64,000 bases of DNA from CAVVDY01 sp963819645 (lineage in GTDB: Bacteria > Acidobacteriota > Terriglobia > Terriglobales > Acidobacteriaceae), in NCBI GenBank assembly GCA_963819645.1, contig CAWFWZ010000003.1, positions 124,001-188,000 on the forward strand, written 5' to 3'. Numbering within the stretch: the first letter of the stretch is position 1; each line of letters begins with the position of its first letter. The translations under genes and the position numbers were made by a program. Below the pieces are notes generated by a model. That model had not been told where the DNA came from. It made no database searches and saw only the letters and a program-made list of their open reading frames with translations. This document shows positions 61,294-64,000 of this stretch, in pieces.

Positions 61294-62731
61294 ATGGCCA
61301 ACCAGAGCTCTGACTCTCACGACCAGCCTGACTTCATGTTCGCTGTCGCCATTCTTGCTGCCGGGAAGGGCACGCGGCTCAAATCTCGCCATCCCAAGGT
61401 GCTGCACGAGATCGGCGGCAAGCCGTTGCTGGCGCATGTCGTTGCTGCCGCCAGCCGGGTGGTTGCGCCGCAGAATATCTTCGCCATCATCGGGCATGAG
61501 GCCGATCGGGTCGAAGCGGCGCTGCGCTCCACCGGGATTAACTTCGTGCGCCAGACCGAGCAGCTGGGCACCGGACACGCCATGATGCAGGCGCGCAGCG
61601 CGTTGCAGAGCTTCGCGCACGTGCTGGTGCTTTCGGGCGATGTGCCGTTGATTCGGCCGGAGACCATCGAACGGGTCCGCGACTTTCATATCAGCGGCGA
61701 CGCTGCAATGACGGTGCTGACCGCTCGCCCCGACGATCCAACCGGCTATGGGCGTGTGTTTCGCCGCACGCTGCACGGCAGCCCGACCGACGAGTTGGAG
61801 CGCATCGTCGAGCAGAAATCGTTACGCGACGATGAAGGCGAGCAGCGCGAGGTCAACTCGGGAATCTACGCGTTTGCGACCAAGCCGCTGTTTCAGCACA
61901 TCGACCAGCTCAAGCACCGAGAACAACGCGCACGAGTTCTACCTCACCGACATGGCTGCCATTCTCGGGGATGCCGGGGAGAAGGTTCTCGCTACGGCGG
62001 CCGAGGATTCCAACGAAGTGTTAGGCGTTAACACTCGTATGGAGTTGGCCGAGCTCGATTCCAAGCTGCGCGCTCGTAAGACGCATGAGCTGATGGCCGC
62101 CGGCACGACCATCTTTCGCCCCGAAACTTGCGACATCGATGCCGACGTCGAGATCGGCACCGACACCGTGATCGAGCCCTTCGTGCAGATTATCGGCAAA
62201 ACGAAGATTGGCTCCGACTGTCGCATTCGCTCTTACTCGATCATTACCAACTGCGAGATCGGCGACGAAGTGCTCATCAAGCCGGGCTGCATCATGGAAG
62301 ACTCAGTGGTGCGCAAGGGAGCGATCCTCGGTCCGTATTCGCATCTGCGTCCGGGCAGCGATATCGGCGAAGGCGCGCACGTCGGCAACTTCGTCGAGAC
62401 CAAGAAGACTCGGCTGGGCAAAGGATCGAAAGCCAACCATCTCAGCTATCTCGGCGACGCTGAAATCGGTGAGGGTGTCAACGTCGGCGCCGGGACGATC
62501 ACCTGCAACTACGACGGCGTGAACAAGCACGGGACTGTGATCGAAGACGGCGTCTTCATCGGCAGCGACTCAACGCTGGTCGCGCCGGTGCGCCTCGGCA
62601 AGGGAGCTTATGTCGGAGCAGCGTCGTGCATCACCGAAGATGTTCCGGCGGATGCGCTGGCATTAGGGCGCGGACGACAGGTGAACAAAGAAGGCTGGGC
62701 CGCGGAACGCAGAGCCAAGAGGAAGAAGTAA
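61294..62731 (+). CDS. glmU: Bifunctional GlmU (GlcN-1-P acetyltransferase / GlcNAc-1-P uridylyltransferase), one frameshift
   Basis: About 478 residues. The N-terminal pyrophosphorylase domain has VAILAAGKGTRLKSRHPKVL, QLGTGHAMMQ and VLSGDVPLI; the C-terminal left-handed beta helix shows hexapeptide repeats, FVETKKTRLGKGSKANHLSY, VGAGTITCNYDGVNKHGT and IGSDSTLVAPV. It makes UDP-GlcNAc for peptidoglycan and LPS. One extra C near 61922 (CTCAAGCACCGAG for CTCAAGACCGAG) breaks the frame before ENNAHEFYLTD. The start MANQSSDSHDQPDF adds about 14 residues to the usual N-terminus. Likely cotranscribed with yvcK. Confidence 0.94.
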
Positions 62732-62759
62732 TTCACCACAGAGGCACAGAGACACGGAG
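62732..62759 (+). repeat. CCACAGAGGCACAGAG-family repeat
   Basis: TTCACCACAGAGGCACAGAG then ACACGGAG begins directly after the glmU stop. Same orientation as copies at 30668 and 32353. Confidence 0.85.
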
Positions 62760-62779
62760 TGAACGGAACAAAAGAATTT

Positions 62780-62900
62780 GGGTGCCCCATTCCGGCTTCA
62801 GTTGCCGGGGTGGGGCTTTTTGTTCGTGGGCCAAGAAGCTTCAGTCACTGGTTAGAGACCCGCCCGGGCAAAACCAGCCCGAGTGGGGCGACGGTGATAA
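62780..62900 (+). repeat. Dispersed composite palindrome, left of the DUF1059 gene
   Basis: First block GGGTGCCCCATTCCGGC, loop, GCCGGGGTGGGGCTTTTTGT; after about 45 nt a second block GCCCGGGCAAAACCAGCCCG. The same two-block order with similar spacing recurs at 63457-63575, so the DUF1059 gene lies between direct copies. Confidence 0.8.
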
Positions 62901-62970
62901 ACTCCCCCCCCGACACCCCCGTCCCAATTTCGGCCATCTTATCTCACGTCATTTAAGAGGAGACGACCAC

Positions 62971-63427
62971 GTGGCCAACGATCCTAAACCGAATTTGGAC
63001 TCCGACCTCGCTGCCAATCCCAGCGTCGACCCAAAGACCCATACCGTGAATCCGTCAGCCCCTACTACCGGCACCGAGGGATGGGGCAACACCACCGACG
63101 AACGGCGAGCGCTCTCGGGAAACCCGCCCTCCGTCAGCAAGGATGGCCAGACCTCCCGCAACGTGGGAGACAACCAGGCTGAGCTTTCGCGGCGTACGGG
63201 CGCGAGCTGCAACTTCAATGAACGTCACCCACGAAGGGCACGATCGCACGTTCCGCTGCGCTGATATGGGCAATGCCGATTGCCGCTGGGAAACCTCAGG
63301 CGCGTCGGACGACGAGATCATGGAGCAGGCGCGGGAGCACGCTCAAACACAGCATGGCTGGAACGATTGGACCGACGCCCTGCGCAGCCGGGTTCGCGAT
63401 GCTATCCGCGAGCGCCGCGCGGCGTAA
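62971..63427 (+). CDS. DUF1059-domain protein with disordered N-terminus, one frameshift
   Basis: The GTG at 62971 follows AAGAGGAGACGACCAC, a good ribosome site, and opens a Pro/Asn/Thr-rich, probably disordered stretch of about 80 residues. A +1 shift near 63210 leads into a DUF1059 domain: DRTFRCADMGNADCRWETSG, then EHAQTQHGWNDW, with two conserved cysteines and a histidine that may bind metal. DUF1059 proteins are normally only 55-70 residues. The domain could instead be a separate gene from ATG 63218, but no ribosome site is seen there. Direct dispersed repeats flank it. Confidence 0.65.
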
Positions 63428-63456
63428 ATCAATATCTGTTAGCTGAACCGAAACTC

Positions 63457-63575
63457 GGGTGCCCCATTCCGGCATCTGTTGCCGGGGTGGGGATTTTCGT
63501 TCGTACGCCAGGAATATCCAGGCCAGTTAGAGATCCCACCCGGGCAAACCCAGCCCGGATGGGCCACCCTGTCCA
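63457..63575 (+). repeat. Dispersed composite palindrome, right of the DUF1059 gene
   Basis: CGGGTGCCCCATTCCGGC, loop TTGCCGGGGTGGGGATTTTC, then after about 40 nt CACCCGGGCAAACCCAGCCC followed by GGATGGGCCACC. Direct copy of the element at 62780. Confidence 0.82.
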
Positions 63576-63652
63576 GGCCGAATGGCCACCCCATTACGCC
63601 AGAAAAGGAGGCCACGCGGCCTCCCTTGCTCTTGTATGGATTGAGAATGAAC

Positions 63653-64000
63653 TTACTGCGCTGGAGGCGGCTGTTCCGACTCCGTTTTCTTTTCCCTGTG
63701 CGGCACCGTGATCGAGTTGGCCAGCCGGAACGTCACGGCCGTCTCAGCCGGAATCTGCAGGTCCTTGTTGCCGGTGAAGGCTGCTCCTGCAGTGCCTGCG
63801 CCCGCGCCGACGAGGCCTCCGATGAGAGCACCCTTACCGCCGCCGGCAAGGCCGCCGATCAAGGCGCCTGCGCCGGTGCCACCGCCCACTGCAACGGCAG
63901 TTCTCTTGCCTTTGCCCTTGATGGTCTGGGTGAAGGTTGAGGTTGCGATCTCTCTCGGCGCTCCGCCCACGTTGATCGAATTTAGCGTGATGGAGAGCAA
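63653..64000 (-). CDS. Glycine-zipper exported protein (N-terminus beyond window)
   Basis: The frame is open to the window edge, so the N-terminus is missing. The visible 115 residues hold a long Gly/Ala zipper (VAVGGGTGAGALIGGLAGGG and GALIGGLVGAGAGTAGAAF) after LSITLNSINVGGAPREIATS, and end NKDLQIPAETAVTFRLANSI and a polar tail. Secreted or lipoprotein members with this plan are common in Acidobacteriota; the glycine zipper suggests membrane association. Function unknown. Confidence 0.7.
   Translation of the reverse strand: MLSITLNSINVGGAPREIATSTFTQTIKGKGKRTAVAVGGGTGAGALIGGLAGGGKGALIGGLVGAGAGTAGAAFTGNKDLQIPAETAVTFRLANSITVPHREKKTESEQPPPAQ

Overview
The window looks like a chromosomal piece of an Acidobacteriota (Terriglobia-like) genome, GC-rich. 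Lineage markers seen in the sequence are a duplicated-orphan-permease (ADOP) MacB-type protein (4390-6923), a VWFA-related acidobacterial-domain protein (47279-48346), two PEP-CTERM secreted proteins, an SBBP-repeat protein and a large radical SAM protein resembling the tetraether / membrane-spanning lipid synthases (1219-3327). I see no rRNA, tRNA, CRISPR array, prophage or plasmid functions.

Layout. 1-9 kb: SulP permease (partial), lipid-type radical SAM enzyme, PP2A-like phosphatase, ADOP permease, small secreted and membrane proteins. 9-16.5 kb: MscL, di-heme oxidoreductase, orphan HigA-type antitoxin, YtcJ-type amidohydrolase, then a toxin-antitoxin pair lodged at the 3' end of a glutaryl-CoA dehydrogenase gene with a 157-bp duplicate of that gene end on its far side. 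16.5-25 kb: PEP-CTERM protein, methyltransferase, small proteins, FHA-GAF-SpoIIE phosphatase, SBBP-repeat protein. 25-30.6 kb: a cheA-cheW-soluble poly-HAMP chemoreceptor operon. 30.9-36 kb: rarA, a GxxExxY gene between inverted repeats, a TrmH-type methyltransferase, a Sua5-type protein, a YdcF-like protein, a CPBP protease. 36-43 kb: glcD-glcE-glcF, preceded on the same strand by ftsK. 43-52 kb: secreted beta-propeller proteins, VOC protein, VWFA protein, a fused MoaD-MoaE, PEP-CTERM protein, DUF72, MFS exporter. 52-64 kb: carA - RAYT transposase - carB, lepB, PCYCGC protein, TPR protein, yvcK, glmU, DUF1059 protein, glycine-zipper protein.

Two things cut across the window. First, about 35 single-base frameshifts break otherwise well conserved genes, including housekeeping ones (carA, carB, ftsK, lepB, glmU). 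By frame bookkeeping about 32 are +1 and 3 are -1, which points to insertion-type sequencing error rather than decay. I therefore annotate these genes as single CDS and mark where the frame breaks. Second, the intergenic DNA is full of short dispersed palindromic repeats of at least four families. One has compensatory stem changes between copies, one flanks a RAYT transposase, and one forms inverted ends around a GxxExxY gene. These repeats, the fused MoaD-MoaE, the lipid-type radical SAM enzyme and the toxin-antitoxin insertion are the most interesting content.
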